DNA from: Thermoguttaceae bacterium | Lineage (GTDB): Bacteria > Planctomycetota > Planctomycetia > Pirellulales > Thermoguttaceae | Assembly (NCBI GenBank): GCA_017937485.1 | Contig: JAGBDN010000069.1 | Coordinates: 1-64,000 of the forward strand | Length of the DNA: 64,000 nt | Direction of reading: 5' to 3' | Shown: positions 54,299 to 63,669 of the stretch, piece by piece | Position numbering within the stretch: position 1 is the first letter of the stretch | Layout of the letters: each line of letters starts with the position of its first letter | Translations under genes and position numbers: made by a program | Notes under the pieces: generated by a model | Database searches by the model: none | The model's input: only the letters and a program-made list of their open reading frames with translations | Told to the model about the DNA's origin: nothing

Positions 54299-54900
54299 AC
54301 GGCCGCGTTCGATTTTTTCGCGCGATTTTAGCGGCGGGGTGCGTCGCGGCGGCGACCGTCGGTTCGGCGAAGTCGGGTCTTGGCGCGACGGCGGACGAGT
54401 CTTGCCTTTGGGGCGCGCCGGGCGCTCGAACGACGTATCTGCCTCCTTACGATCCGAGCGACGCGCCGACGATTCCGCTGTTGAAGCGACCGGAAACCGC
54501 GACCGGCGTCGGAACCGGCGGCGATAAAAAGAACGGCGAAACGAGCGTCGGGCCCCGCGTCGGCGACTCCGGAACGTTCGTCGGCGCCGACGGAAAGACG
54601 TATTTTTATCGCTTCGTCGAGGGCGTTCGACGGCGCGCGGTCGTCGAAACGCGACCGGACGTTTCGTCGCCGAGCGGTTGGCGCAAGGTTCTGCGATACG
54701 TCGACGAACCGCGGTTGATTAAGCAAATTTGGCCGGCGGAGGTTTTGGCGGCGACGCCGGAGCCTTGCCGCCCGGTTGAAAACGTTTCCGAAACGCCGGA
54801 AAACACCGGAGCGAACGAAACGTCCGAAGCGTCGGCGGCCGCGTCCCAAACCGAGCCGACGATTATTTATCGAGCGACCGTTCGCGCGGTCGCCCGTTGA
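54295..54900 (+). CDS. secreted hypothetical protein coupled to the zinc-ribbon gene
   Basis: 201 residues. Signal peptide about residues 1-30 (FFRAILAAGCVAAATVGSA). The mature part has a conserved-looking core (GADGKTYFYRFVEGVRRRAV) and a Pro/Thr/Glu-rich linker near the end. No known domain. It starts inside the stop codon of the upstream gene and ends just ahead of a strong terminator, so the pair form a complete two-gene operon and probably act together at the envelope. Confidence 0.8.
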   Translation: MNGRVRFFRAILAAGCVAAATVGSAKSGLGATADESCLWGAPGARTTYLPPYDPSDAPTIPLLKRPETATGVGTGGDKKNGETSVGPRVGDSGTFVGADGKTYFYRFVEGVRRRAVVETRPDVSSPSGWRKVLRYVDEPRLIKQIWPAEVLAATPEPCRPVENVSETPENTGANETSEASAAASQTEPTIIYRATVRAVAR

Positions 54901-54913
54901 CGAACGCGAAACG

Positions 54914-54939
54914 AAAACCGTCGAAAGACGGTTTTTTTT
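54914..54939 (+). terminator. intrinsic terminator of the two-gene operon
   Basis: AAAACCGTC, GAAA loop, GACGG and eight T: a textbook stem and T run. Confidence 0.95.
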
Positions 54940-55887
54940 ATTGGGCGTCGATTTGCCGCCCTTTTTTGGAGGGCGTCGCGTTAATTGGCGTCCGTTGCGA
55001 TAACGGGCGATTCGTTGCGGCGAGTCGCGCGATTTTCTTGCGATTCTTTTTAAAAATTTCGTTCTTTTCTTAAAAAAATTACTCGATTAAGCCGATAAAA
55101 GTAGTATCGAGGTTTGGAACGATTTTGAAATTTAAATCGTTTGCAACGCCGCGTCGGAACGAATCGCGTTGAAGGATAAACGCTTTGCCGACAAGGGGTT
55201 GACGGTTTGAAAAGTCGTTTCGCTCGGAACGCGATTCTTTCAAAAACAAAGCGCGTCGAACGCAAGACGTTGGACGAGCGCGGAGAAGAAACGCGATTTT
55301 AACGTTCGTTCCGGCAAAGACAAGGAAGTCGGGAAAGCGATTGGGATAAGCGCGCGTCAAACGGTTTAACGAGACGCGCCCAACGCTTGGGACGAACGGT
55401 CGACGACAAAACGCCCAAACGCTTGCGGCGTCGCGTCCGACAAAATGGAGTAAGAACACGTCTCGCGCTGTTTTTTTACGGCTTGTTTCGTTAAAATAGG
55501 AGTTTTAGCGAAGACGGGGAATGTTTTCTTGCGTCGTTTTGCCGTCGCGACGGTCGGCGGCGGCGCGCAACGGGAACGACGCTTTTCGAAGAACGTCGCA
55601 AGGACGCGGAGTTTCTTCGAACGGCGAACGTTAACGTCGGGGCGGCGCGTCGACTTCAACGCGGAGAAATCGGCGTCGCTGGGAAAGCGCGGCTCGCGGT
55701 CGCGTCCGGTCGGCGTTCTTTTTCCAATGAAAAACGGCTCGATTTGGCGGTTTTGAACCGAAAAGTCGCGTCGAGTTGAAAAAAACGACGAAACGACGCT
55801 TCGTTGAATAACGAACGAATCGGCGACGTTTCAACGCGTTAACTTTTGCTTGTTGTTGGTTGGACTGGAAAAATCAGGGAGGATTTT
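54940..55887. other. long intergenic region with no confident gene
   Basis: Nearly 950 bases. The best open frame is minus-strand 55079-55459 (126 residues, GTG start, Arg- and Phe-rich, ending FKIVPNLDTTFIGLIE), which has codons like real genes but no recognisable domain or ribosome site. A plus-strand frame at 55529-55756 is Arg-rich. GTTAAAATAGGAG at 55491-55503 could be a promoter or ribosome-site pair. Treat as unannotated rather than empty. Confidence 0.35.
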
Positions 55888-56670
55888 ATGGTCGCGACGC
55901 AGTCTCTTGCCGAAGACGTCGCCCGTTTGTGGCAAAACTTTATCGAAGATCGTTCGAATCAAACGCTTCGCAACGCGTTGATCGAACAGTATTTGCCGCT
56001 CGTGCGTTATCACGGCGAACGCGTTTGGTCTCGCCTCCCGGACGAGGTCGACCTAGACGACTTGGTTTCGTCCGGTATTTTCGGGCTGATGGACGCCATC
56101 GACGCGTTCGACCCGGCGCGCGGCGTTAAGTTCGAGACGTATTGCGTTCCGCGCATCCGCGGCGCGATGCTCGACGAACTCCGCAATATGGACTGGGTGC
56201 CCCGACTCGTGCGTTCCCGAGCGCGCAAGTTGTCCGAAGCGAACAAGGAACTCTCCGACCGCTTGGGCCGCCTCCCGACGCAAGAAGAGTTGGCGAAACA
56301 TCTTAAGATGAGCAAAGCGGAACTCGACCGCGTCCTCAACGACGCGAACGCCGTCAACCTCGTCAGCTTGAACAAGAAATGGTTCGAAACGGACGGCTCG
56401 AAAGACGTCAGCGAAATCGACTTGGTCGAAGACGCTCGCGGCGAAGACCCGACGAGTCGGATTCAAAAGTCGGACGTGATGCGCCTCGTTACGAAGGGGC
56501 TCAGCCGCAACGAACGTATGATCATCATTCTCTATTATTACGAGGAAATGACGATGAAGGAAGTCGGCGCGACGCTCGATTTGAGCGAAAGTCGCGTCAG
56601 TCAAATGCACAGCGCCATCGTCAACCGTCTGCAACAACAATTGAGCGACCGTCGACCCGAGTTCGTTTGA
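55888..56670 (+). CDS. FliA/WhiG-family RNA polymerase sigma factor
   Basis: 260 residues. Region 2: LIEQYLPLVRYHGERVWSRL and DLDDLVSSGIFGLMDAIDAF; region 3: RARKLSEANKELSDRLGRLP; region 4: GLSRNERMIIILYYYEEMTM then a helix-turn-helix ending SRVSQMHSAIVNRL. This is the sigma-28 type used for flagellar or, in actinobacteria, sporulation genes; which genes it controls here is unknown, and no flagellar genes are in the window. GGGAGG stands 5 bases before the ATG. It is followed by dprA after 86 bases. Confidence 0.93.
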   Translation: MVATQSLAEDVARLWQNFIEDRSNQTLRNALIEQYLPLVRYHGERVWSRLPDEVDLDDLVSSGIFGLMDAIDAFDPARGVKFETYCVPRIRGAMLDELRNMDWVPRLVRSRARKLSEANKELSDRLGRLPTQEELAKHLKMSKAELDRVLNDANAVNLVSLNKKWFETDGSKDVSEIDLVEDARGEDPTSRIQKSDVMRLVTKGLSRNERMIIILYYYEEMTMKEVGATLDLSESRVSQMHSAIVNRLQQQLSDRRPEFV

Positions 56671-56755
56671 CGCGAACCTTGCCGTCCGCCGCGTCGGGCG
56701 AACCGTCGAAAAGAGAAAGCGCCGCGTTCTTGGCGGCGCGTCGAGGAAAAAAACG

Positions 56756-58555
56756 ATGAAACGCGGACGTTCTCGTTATTCTAGCGGTAAAAATAGCGAC
56801 GCCGATTCGTTATTCGACGAAAGCGCGGCGTCTTCTTGGGGAAAAAACTTCGACGAAGAAGAAATCGACGAAACGGAAGACGACGCGTCGGCGGAAGTCG
56901 GCGCGTTGAGCGGACGTTGCGATTTCACGTTCTTGGCTAAAGACGATAAACCGGGCGCTTTAGACGACGAGGAGAAAATCGGCGTTTTAAGCGATTTGGG
57001 AGTTTTGGAGAAATCGGCGAACGTCGGCGAATCGGAGGATTTCGCGAAATCGGAGCGTTCGAGCGCTTTGGGGAAAATGGACGAAACGGGAACGGAAAGC
57101 GTTTCCGAAGTCGCGGTAAAATCGACCGAATTGGCAAATAGAATCGAAACGGTAAACGAGATAAGAACGGCGAACGAGGCGGAGTCGACGGTTGCGAAGG
57201 AAAACTCGGACGATTTTGCGGACGACGCGTCGGAAGAACCGGCGCGGATTTGGACGCCGAACGAACTTGTCGACGATATTCTTCTTTCGACCGTCGACGG
57301 CGTCGGCCCGTTGACCGCGGAGCGATTGCTCGCTTACTTTGGGTCGGCTAGCGAAGTTTTGCGGGCGTCGCGGCGCGATTTGGAACGGGTCGAAAAGGTC
57401 GGGCCGACGTTGGCGCGAAAAATTTCGCAAGCGCGGGAGGCCTGCGACGTCGAGGCGTTGATTCGATTCTGCGAAGAAAACGGGATTGAAATCGTCGCGT
57501 TTCGGGACGCTCGATACCCGGCGCGACTGCGGGAAATCGACAATCCGCCGCGTTTGCTTTACGTTCGCGGCTCGTTCGCGCCGGAAGATCGAGCGGCGAT
57601 CGCGATCGTCGGAACGCGGGGCGCGACGCGGTACGGGCTCGACCAAGCGCGGCGGTTGGGGCGCGAACTCGCCGAAGCGGGCTTTACCGTCGTCAGCGGC
57701 TTGGCGCTCGGAATCGACGGAGCGGCGCATCGGGGCGCGCTCGAAGTCGGCGGGCGAACGCTGGCCGCGCTCGGAGGCGGCGTCGCGAAGGTGTATCCGC
57801 GCGAACACGAGGATTTGGCGCGACTCGTCGCGAATTCGGGCGCCGTGTTTAGCGAGTATCATCCGCTGACGTCGCCGTTGGCCGGGAATTTTCCGGCGCG
57901 CAACCGCATTGTGAGCGGGCTTTCGCTCGGCGTGTTGGTCGTCGAATCGCCGTTGCGGAGCGGTTCGTTGATCACCGCGCGACTGGCGGCGGAGCAAAAT
58001 CGCGAAGTGTTCGCGCTTCCGGGCCCGGTCGACCGAGAAACGTCGCGCGGCTGTCATCAACTTTTGCGCGAAGGCGCGGCGCTCGTCGAGTCGGTCGAGG
58101 ACGTGTTGGCGGCGCTTCCCGCCTTTGCGCGGCCTAAAAAGGAAACGAAAAACGATCGTCGGCGCGAAAACGGTCGGACGGTCGCGCTAACCGGCAAACG
58201 CGTTCTCAACGCCGGGTCGACGAGCGATTTCGAACGCGTCAGCCGGGCGCGTCGCGACGCCGCGAAAGGAGCCGCGCCGGTAAAACGGGAAACGTCGAGG
58301 AATTTTGACGGCGGTTTTCGCGCTGCAGCGGCGGGCAAGCGGGAAACGTCGACGGCGATTTCGTCCGAAACGCTCGCCGGGTTGAGCGCGGACGAGCAAA
58401 AAATCGTCGATTTGGTCGGCGCCGATCCGGTTCCGATCGACCGCGTCGTCCGCGAATCGGGACTTGGCGCGGCGAAAATCGTCGGATTGATCGCGGCGTT
58501 GGAGTTCAAAAAGATTCTTTGCCGCCGCGAAGGGAACGCCGTTTCGCGTCGCTGA
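56756..58555 (+). CDS. dprA: DprA/Smf DNA processing protein with acidic N-terminal extension
   Basis: 599 residues; about 165 are an extra, acidic, Ser/Glu-rich N-terminus. A SAM/HhH-like part (VDGVGPLTAERLLAYFG) precedes the Rossmann core: AIVGTRGATRYGLDQA, GFTVVSGLALGIDGAAH, PLAGNFPARNRIVSGLS and SPLRSGSLITARLA. The last about 60 residues form a winged helix (LSADEQKIVDLVGADPV) seen in many DprA proteins. DprA loads RecA on incoming single-stranded DNA in natural transformation. No competence genes are adjacent. Confidence 0.93.
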   Translation: MKRGRSRYSSGKNSDADSLFDESAASSWGKNFDEEEIDETEDDASAEVGALSGRCDFTFLAKDDKPGALDDEEKIGVLSDLGVLEKSANVGESEDFAKSERSSALGKMDETGTESVSEVAVKSTELANRIETVNEIRTANEAESTVAKENSDDFADDASEEPARIWTPNELVDDILLSTVDGVGPLTAERLLAYFGSASEVLRASRRDLERVEKVGPTLARKISQAREACDVEALIRFCEENGIEIVAFRDARYPARLREIDNPPRLLYVRGSFAPEDRAAIAIVGTRGATRYGLDQARRLGRELAEAGFTVVSGLALGIDGAAHRGALEVGGRTLAALGGGVAKVYPREHEDLARLVANSGAVFSEYHPLTSPLAGNFPARNRIVSGLSLGVLVVESPLRSGSLITARLAAEQNREVFALPGPVDRETSRGCHQLLREGAALVESVEDVLAALPAFARPKKETKNDRRRENGRTVALTGKRVLNAGSTSDFERVSRARRDAAKGAAPVKRETSRNFDGGFRAAAAGKRETSTAISSETLAGLSADEQKIVDLVGADPVPIDRVVRESGLGAAKIVGLIAALEFKKILCRREGNAVSRR

Positions 58556-58821
58556 CGGGAAACGACGTTTAATCGGAGCGGAAAACGCTTGTTTGTTATA
58601 AGGTAAAAATGTTAAAACGCGCGTTTTGTAAAATTTGACGAAAATGAGAAAAAAGGACGGAATAACGCGAATGGAGAAAAGCCCCGCTTCTTTTTTTTAA
58701 TAAATAAGCTAAAATATAACGGTTGAGCCGATAGGGCGGCGGCGATTTTGCGGAAAAAGTCGCTTGAATCGTCGGGGTTTTGTCAAAAGTGAGACGCGTT
58801 TCTTAACGACGCGTTGCGTTA

Positions 58822-60639
58822 ATGGATTATCGAGCAGTTTTTGTTTTTTTAAGCGCGGTCGCTTGTTTTCTCGGCGGCGGGATGCTCTTTTGCGTTCCTT
58901 GGGGATGCGAGGCGTTGGGGGGCGATTGGCGTTGGGAAGCGCGCGGCGTCGAAGGGCTCCTGATGGGCGCGGCGACTTCCTTCGTCGTCGCGTTTGCGTT
59001 TTATTGGTTCGGACGCGGCGCCAACTCGACGCGACTTTTTCGCAAAGACGCGATCGCGATCGTTGCGTTTAGTTGGATTTTAGCGATTTTTTTGGGCGCG
59101 ACCCCCTATTTGTACGGCGGCGCCGAATTGCGACCGGGCGTTCCGGCGACGTTGGCCGACGCGATTTTTGAGTCGGCGTCCGGTTTGACGACGACCGGCG
59201 CGACCGTTTTCGGCGAGCTTGAGAATCCCGCGTCGTTGCCGCGAACTTTGCTTTTTTGGCGCTTTGCGACCCATTTTCTCGGCGGGTTGGGGGTGATGTG
59301 CTTTTTCGTCGCGTTAATCGGCCAAGGCGCGAACGGCAAGGCGATTATGAAGCTCGAACGCGGCGCTTCCGGGAATATGCCCGTCGCGAAAATGCGGGAA
59401 CTGGCTTTCGCGCTCTTTAAGATTTACGTTTTTTTAAACGTCGCGTGCGCGGCGGCGTTTTTGTGTTGCGGCGCGTCCTTTTTGGACGCGATCGCGCACG
59501 CGTTTTCGACCGTCGCGACGGGCGGTTTCAGTTCGCGAAACGCAAGCGTCGCTTATTTCGCGACCGATCCTAACGTCGATAGCGCCGCTTTTGAGTTGAC
59601 GGCGTTGTTTTTTATGATCGTCGCGTCGACGAACTACGGGCTTCTCTATTGGGTCGCGCTGAGGAAGCCGGGAAAACTGTTTCGCGACGCCGAATGGCGA
59701 ACGTATTTGGCCGTTTTAATCTTGGCGACCGTCGCGACGTTCGGTTTCGGTTGCGCCAAAGGGGATTTTAAGAAGTCGGCGGAAGCGCGGGTCGAAGAAA
59801 AGACGACGGCGCCGCAAAACGCGACGTTGCAAGGCGAAGCGAAAGTCGCCGAGCGCGACGTCGTTTGGGCGACGGAGACCTTCCCGCGGATTTCCGGCTC
59901 GCTCGGCGGAGAAAACGAGAGTTCGGCGAAGAGCGGCGAGAACGCGCAAAATAACTCGAATAGCGAAAATAAAACGTTGGGGCGAGTCGGCGAACTTGCG
60001 GCGAATAGCGAGACAAGCGAAACGGACGCGTCGGCGTCTTGGCTCGATTCGTTGCGGATTTCCGCTTTCACCGTCGTTTCGTTGGCCTCCGGAACGGGAT
60101 TCGCCGCGACGCGGTACGAACTTTGGAACGCGACGACGCTTCTTATATTAGCGTTTGTTATGTTTTGCGGCGGATGCGCGGCAAGCACGGCCGGCGGCGC
60201 GAAAATTTATCGCGTCGTTCTTCTCGGAAAAGCGATTTTGTTGGGCGTCGAACGGACGCACAGCCCGAACGTGGTGCGCGCGACGAGATACAACGGCGAA
60301 AATCTAGAGCGCGATATGTTGAATTCCGTCGTCGTTCATTTAATAACGTTGAGCGTTTTGATTTTGACGTTAACGGCGGCGACCCTTTGTTGGGAATCGG
60401 ACGCGCCTTGGGCGGACGCGCCGTCGCCGCAAATTGAAAAATTAGTCGATATGTCGGGCGCCGCGCTCTCGATGTTTTCCAACGTCGGCCCCGCGTTTGG
60501 TAAAATGGGCGCTTTGGAGAATTACGGATTCCTTTCCGCGCCGACGAAATTGCTGTATAGCGGCGCGATGTTGATCGGACGTTTAGAAATTTGGATCGTA
60601 TTGGCGATTTTGACGCCGGGATTTTGGCGAAGAAGCTAA
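58822..60639 (+). CDS. trkH: TrkH/KtrB-type potassium transporter with acidic insertion
   Basis: 605 residues. The four selectivity-filter loops can be found: SGLTTTGATVF, FSTVATGGFSS, SLASGTGFAATR and, less clear, SNVGPAFGKM. Membrane segments flank each. Between the second and third pore units, at about residues 320-415, lies an extra stretch of about 95 residues rich in Ser, Asn, Glu and Lys (GGENESSAKSGENAQNN) that is not part of the family core. It imports K+ together with a Trk/KtrA-type RCK subunit, which is not in the window. The gap before it (58556-58821) holds TAAAAT at 58710 in an A+T-rich patch. Confidence 0.92.
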   Translation: MDYRAVFVFLSAVACFLGGGMLFCVPWGCEALGGDWRWEARGVEGLLMGAATSFVVAFAFYWFGRGANSTRLFRKDAIAIVAFSWILAIFLGATPYLYGGAELRPGVPATLADAIFESASGLTTTGATVFGELENPASLPRTLLFWRFATHFLGGLGVMCFFVALIGQGANGKAIMKLERGASGNMPVAKMRELAFALFKIYVFLNVACAAAFLCCGASFLDAIAHAFSTVATGGFSSRNASVAYFATDPNVDSAAFELTALFFMIVASTNYGLLYWVALRKPGKLFRDAEWRTYLAVLILATVATFGFGCAKGDFKKSAEARVEEKTTAPQNATLQGEAKVAERDVVWATETFPRISGSLGGENESSAKSGENAQNNSNSENKTLGRVGELAANSETSETDASASWLDSLRISAFTVVSLASGTGFAATRYELWNATTLLILAFVMFCGGCAASTAGGAKIYRVVLLGKAILLGVERTHSPNVVRATRYNGENLERDMLNSVVVHLITLSVLILTLTAATLCWESDAPWADAPSPQIEKLVDMSGAALSMFSNVGPAFGKMGALENYGFLSAPTKLLYSGAMLIGRLEIWIVLAILTPGFWRRS

Positions 60640-60640
60640 C

Positions 60641-60671
60641 GAGTCGACGCGTCGGAAGGGCGCGCCGACTC
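60641..60671. repeat. hairpin between convergent trkH and the next gene
   Basis: GAGTCG (60641-60646) pairs with CGACTC (60666-60671), with further pairing inside. No T run; it may still limit convergent transcription. Confidence 0.45.
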
Positions 60672-60705
60672 TAGTGCAAACGGCTTGGGTCGGCAAACGC
60701 CGCGA

Positions 60706-61338
60706 TTAGAATTTAACGCGTTCGGCTTTCAGCGCTTGCTCGACGAGGCGAGCCGTTTCTTGCGGAATCGCCGGATTCGTTTTCGCGAATTTCAGGGCGA
60801 CGGCGTCGATTTCGCGCAAAATCTTCGTTCGGACGCGCCAAAGTCCGTAAACGAGCGCGACCAACCCGTATCCGAGAAGCGTCGTCGCGAGCGTCGCCGA
60901 CATAATCCCGAACGCCAAAATGCTGAACGCTCCCCAAAACGCGATGTTTTCGGCGGCGTGCAGAGCGCGAACGCGGCTCGGTTTTTCCGGCGAACGACGT
61001 TCGGCGACCGCTTGCGCTCCGGCGCGCAACGCCAACGCGACCGAAGCGACGTCGCGCCGTCCGAGCGTGTCCGGGCTCAAAAGAATCTTGTTTTGGGCGG
61101 CGACGTATTCGTTCTGCATATAATTTTCGCTCTTAACGACTTCGACGTCGGTCAAGTCGACCTCTTTCAAGAAAGCGGCGAGCGCGACGTCGGAAGCGAC
61201 GCCGGCGTCGACGTCGGTCAGTCGGCGGACGCAGCGGTCGGCGCGGATTTGCGAGAGCCAACCGGCGCAAAAAATCGGGAGAGCGGGAAGGGAGTAAACG
61301 ACGGCGAGCGCGTTCGCGCTAAGATTTTCAAGACCCAT
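60706..61338 (-). CDS. degenerate zinc-metallopeptidase-like (YugP/Zn_peptidase_2-type) membrane protein
   Basis: 210 residues. An N-terminal membrane segment (ALAVVYSLPALPIFCAGWL) and a second one near 117-160 flank a domain that lines up with neutral zinc metallopeptidases of the YugP kind: NEYVAAQNKILLSPDT for the conserved LSP segment, then DVASVALALRAGAQ where the family has AAHEVGHA. The His-Glu-x-Gly-His zinc motif is therefore LRAGA (residues 104-108, DNA 61015-61029). It looks like a non-catalytic relative. The alignment is by eye and needs a profile search. It is preceded by a hypothetical gene and hemE on the same strand. Confidence 0.7.
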   Translation of the reverse strand: MGLENLSANALAVVYSLPALPIFCAGWLSQIRADRCVRRLTDVDAGVASDVALAAFLKEVDLTDVEVVKSENYMQNEYVAAQNKILLSPDTLGRRDVASVALALRAGAQAVAERRSPEKPSRVRALHAAENIAFWGAFSILAFGIMSATLATTLLGYGLVALVYGLWRVRTKILREIDAVALKFAKTNPAIPQETARLVEQALKAERVKF

Positions 61339-61465
61339 CTTGTTCTTTCTAGCGAATATTCTCTTATAAGCGTCGCGAAAACGGCGTTTCGCGGCTAATT
61401 GTTGTTTATTGGATTTTGGATTGAATTTTGCACGGTTATAAAGCCGCGTCGGCGACCAATAAACG

Positions 61466-61921
61466 TCAATTGCGAAGAGAACGCAACGTTAGAAAGAGGG
61501 GGCGCGAAGCCGATTGACAGGCCCAAAAAGAACGAAAAACCGCCGACGAAAGACCGAGCGCGGAGAACGAAAAGGCGCGAACGGACGACGATTTCGCCGA
61601 GCCGCCGAGGGACGAAAAGTCGTCGCCGATTCGCCGCCGCGTCGAGTCTTGAACGCGTCGAGGGACGCCGCGCAAAGACGCTTCAAACAATTCCGACGTC
61701 GGTTCGGAAAGGTCGCGAAGAGGGGCGGCGCTTTCCGAGTCGAGCGTTTGAGCGAACGAGTCGAGCGGCGAGGAAGAATTTTCGACGGTCGAACGGCTCG
61801 CGACGGCGGGCGCGCTCGACGGCGACGCGTCGAAATTAACCGTCGCGACGTTCCAAAAGGACGCGACGATTAAGACGAAAAACGTCCAACCGAAAGAATT
61901 CTTGGGCTCAAAACGGCGCAT
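61466..61921 (-). CDS. small exported or anchored hypothetical protein
   Basis: 151 residues. Hydrophobic segment at about residues 9-26 (FGWTFFVLIVASFWNVAT) suits a signal or anchor; the rest is rich in Ser, Arg and Ala without repeats. Codon choice matches genes around it. No conserved domain. Situated 109 bases downstream of hemE on the same strand, so likely in its transcript. Confidence 0.5.
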   Translation of the reverse strand: MRRFEPKNSFGWTFFVLIVASFWNVATVNFDASPSSAPAVASRSTVENSSSPLDSFAQTLDSESAAPLRDLSEPTSELFEASLRGVPRRVQDSTRRRIGDDFSSLGGSAKSSSVRAFSFSALGLSSAVFRSFWACQSASRPLFLTLRSLRN

Positions 61922-62030
61922 TGAAACGAAATTGAACGGCGTTTAATAAGCGAGGTTAAGGGGTAAAAGGAGGTCGACGAGAAAATTTTACCGTCGACGT
62001 TAAAACGGGGGAAATAGGCGGGAAATAACG

Positions 62031-63086
62031 TTAAGCGCGGCGCCAATTTTTGACCGTTTCGACGAGGCAAATAACGTTCTCGACCGGCGTTTCCTTCAAA
62101 ATCCCGTGTCCGAGGTTGAAAATGAAGCCGGGGCGGTCGCCGACGTGGTCGAGAATCCGCGTCGCTTCGGCGCGAATCGTCTCTTGCGGGCCGAGCAAAA
62201 CGACCGGGTCGAGGTTTCCTTGAACGGCGCGGTCGGGCCCGATTTGCGCCCAAGCGTCGTCGATCGGAATCCGCCAATCGACGCCGACGCAATCGGTTCC
62301 GACCTCCGCGAAGGACGGCAAAAGCGCCGGATTTCCGGTTCCAAAATAGATTACCGGGACGCCGGGCTTCAACTCGCGACGCAATTCTTGTAGCGACGGC
62401 AAGACGAAACGACGGAAATCGTCGACGCCGAGGCAGCCGACCCAGCTGTCGAAAATTTGAACGCAGTCGGCGCCCGCGTCGATTTGCGCGTTCAGGTACC
62501 GGGCCGCCGAGCGCGCCAAACGTCCGAGGAGTTCGCGCCAAACGTCGGGTTGGGAATACATTAACGCCTTCGTTCGCAAAAATTGCCGACTCGTCCCCCC
62601 TTCGATCGCGTATCCGGCGAGAGTGAACGGGGCGCCCGCGAACCCGATCACCGGGAGCGGCGCGACGGCGCGGCGCGTCTCGGCGACCGTCTCGAAGACG
62701 TAATCGAGCGGCGAAACGTCGACCAGTTCGCGAACGCGGGCCAAGTCGTCGGCGTCGCGGAACGGATTCCCGATTTTCGGGCCGTCTCCGGCGACGAACG
62801 AGAGGTCGAAGCCCATCGGCTCGAGAATCGGGAGCAAGTCGGAGAAGATGATCGCCGCGTCGACGCCGATACGCTCGACCGCCGTTTGCATCGCTTCGGC
62901 GCAAAGTTTCGGGTTTTTGCAGAGTTCGAGGAACGTTCGGCCCTCGCGAACGGCGCGATACTCCGTCATATAGCGTCCGGCTTGACGCATTAACCATATA
63001 GGCGGGCGGTCGACCGGTTCGCGACGGAGCGCTTTCATCAGGAGCGAATCGTTGGCGGAGGCGATTTCTTGCGGCGATTTTGTCAT
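62031..63086 (-). CDS. hemE: uroporphyrinogen decarboxylase
   Basis: 351 residues. Signature 1 PPIWLMRQAGRYMTEYR is complete, and the second, FAGAPFTLAGYAIEG, follows. The active-site Asp is in IIFSDLLPILEPMG. The enzyme decarboxylates uroporphyrinogen III to coproporphyrinogen III in haem synthesis, consistent with the CxxCH protein at 31944. The ATG at 63086 gives the conserved N-terminus; TTG at 63116 is less likely. Upstream ACTATAGGG suggests a promoter very close to the start. Confidence 0.96.
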   Translation of the reverse strand: MTKSPQEIASANDSLLMKALRREPVDRPPIWLMRQAGRYMTEYRAVREGRTFLELCKNPKLCAEAMQTAVERIGVDAAIIFSDLLPILEPMGFDLSFVAGDGPKIGNPFRDADDLARVRELVDVSPLDYVFETVAETRRAVAPLPVIGFAGAPFTLAGYAIEGGTSRQFLRTKALMYSQPDVWRELLGRLARSAARYLNAQIDAGADCVQIFDSWVGCLGVDDFRRFVLPSLQELRRELKPGVPVIYFGTGNPALLPSFAEVGTDCVGVDWRIPIDDAWAQIGPDRAVQGNLDPVVLLGPQETIRAEATRILDHVGDRPGFIFNLGHGILKETPVENVICLVETVKNWRRA

Positions 63087-63119
63087 TAATACTATAGGGC
63101 GAAAAAAGGCGTCCAAAAT

Positions 63120-63407
63120 TTACGGCGTCGCGGGCGTCGGCGTCGCGACGTTTTCGGCGGGCGTTTCGGGCGTCGGAGCGTTTTCGGCGTCGACGGTCGT
63201 TTGCGTCGCGTTCGGTTCGTTCGGCGGCGCGACTCGGCGGGCGTTCGTCGCCAAGAAGAGGTAATACATTCCGGCGAAGAGCGCGATTCCGATCAGCGTT
63301 CGTTTGACGACGCGGGCCGTTTCGCGTTGAACTCGGCGTCGGGCGGCGCGATACTCTTCCGGCGTCGGACGGCGCGTCGCGTCGGTTTCGTTTTCGGTTC
63401 TTTTCAT
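63120..63407 (-). CDS. small single-pass membrane protein
   Basis: 95 residues. A charged N-terminus (PTPEEYRAARRRVQRET) is followed by one membrane helix (about residues 38-52, GIALFAGMYYLFLA) and a Pro/Thr/Ala-rich outer tail. No known family. The ATG at 63407 is chosen because the longer upstream frame is Lys/Arg-rich and non-conserved. Its stop is 33 bases from the hemE start, consistent with one transcript. Confidence 0.7.
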   Translation of the reverse strand: MKRTENETDATRRPTPEEYRAARRRVQRETARVVKRTLIGIALFAGMYYLFLATNARRVAPPNEPNATQTTVDAENAPTPETPAENVATPTPATP

Positions 63408-63669
63408 TGTTTTCTTGCGCTTTTTTGACGCGGTTCTTCCCGGCGTTCGATCGGCGCCGACGGAAGCCCGACGTTTCTTTAATGATAACGTTTTCTTAAA
63501 ATTTTTCAACGGGCGCGGCGAAATTGTCGCGAAATTGCTTGAAAATCGCGTTCCGTTCCGTTATACTTTAGTCGGCGCGTCGACGCAAAGGCGTTCGAAC
63601 GCGTTTTTTACTTTTGCAATTTTGCCTGTTTTGCTTATTTTGCGTTGAACGCAACGAAAGGGGGCCGCC

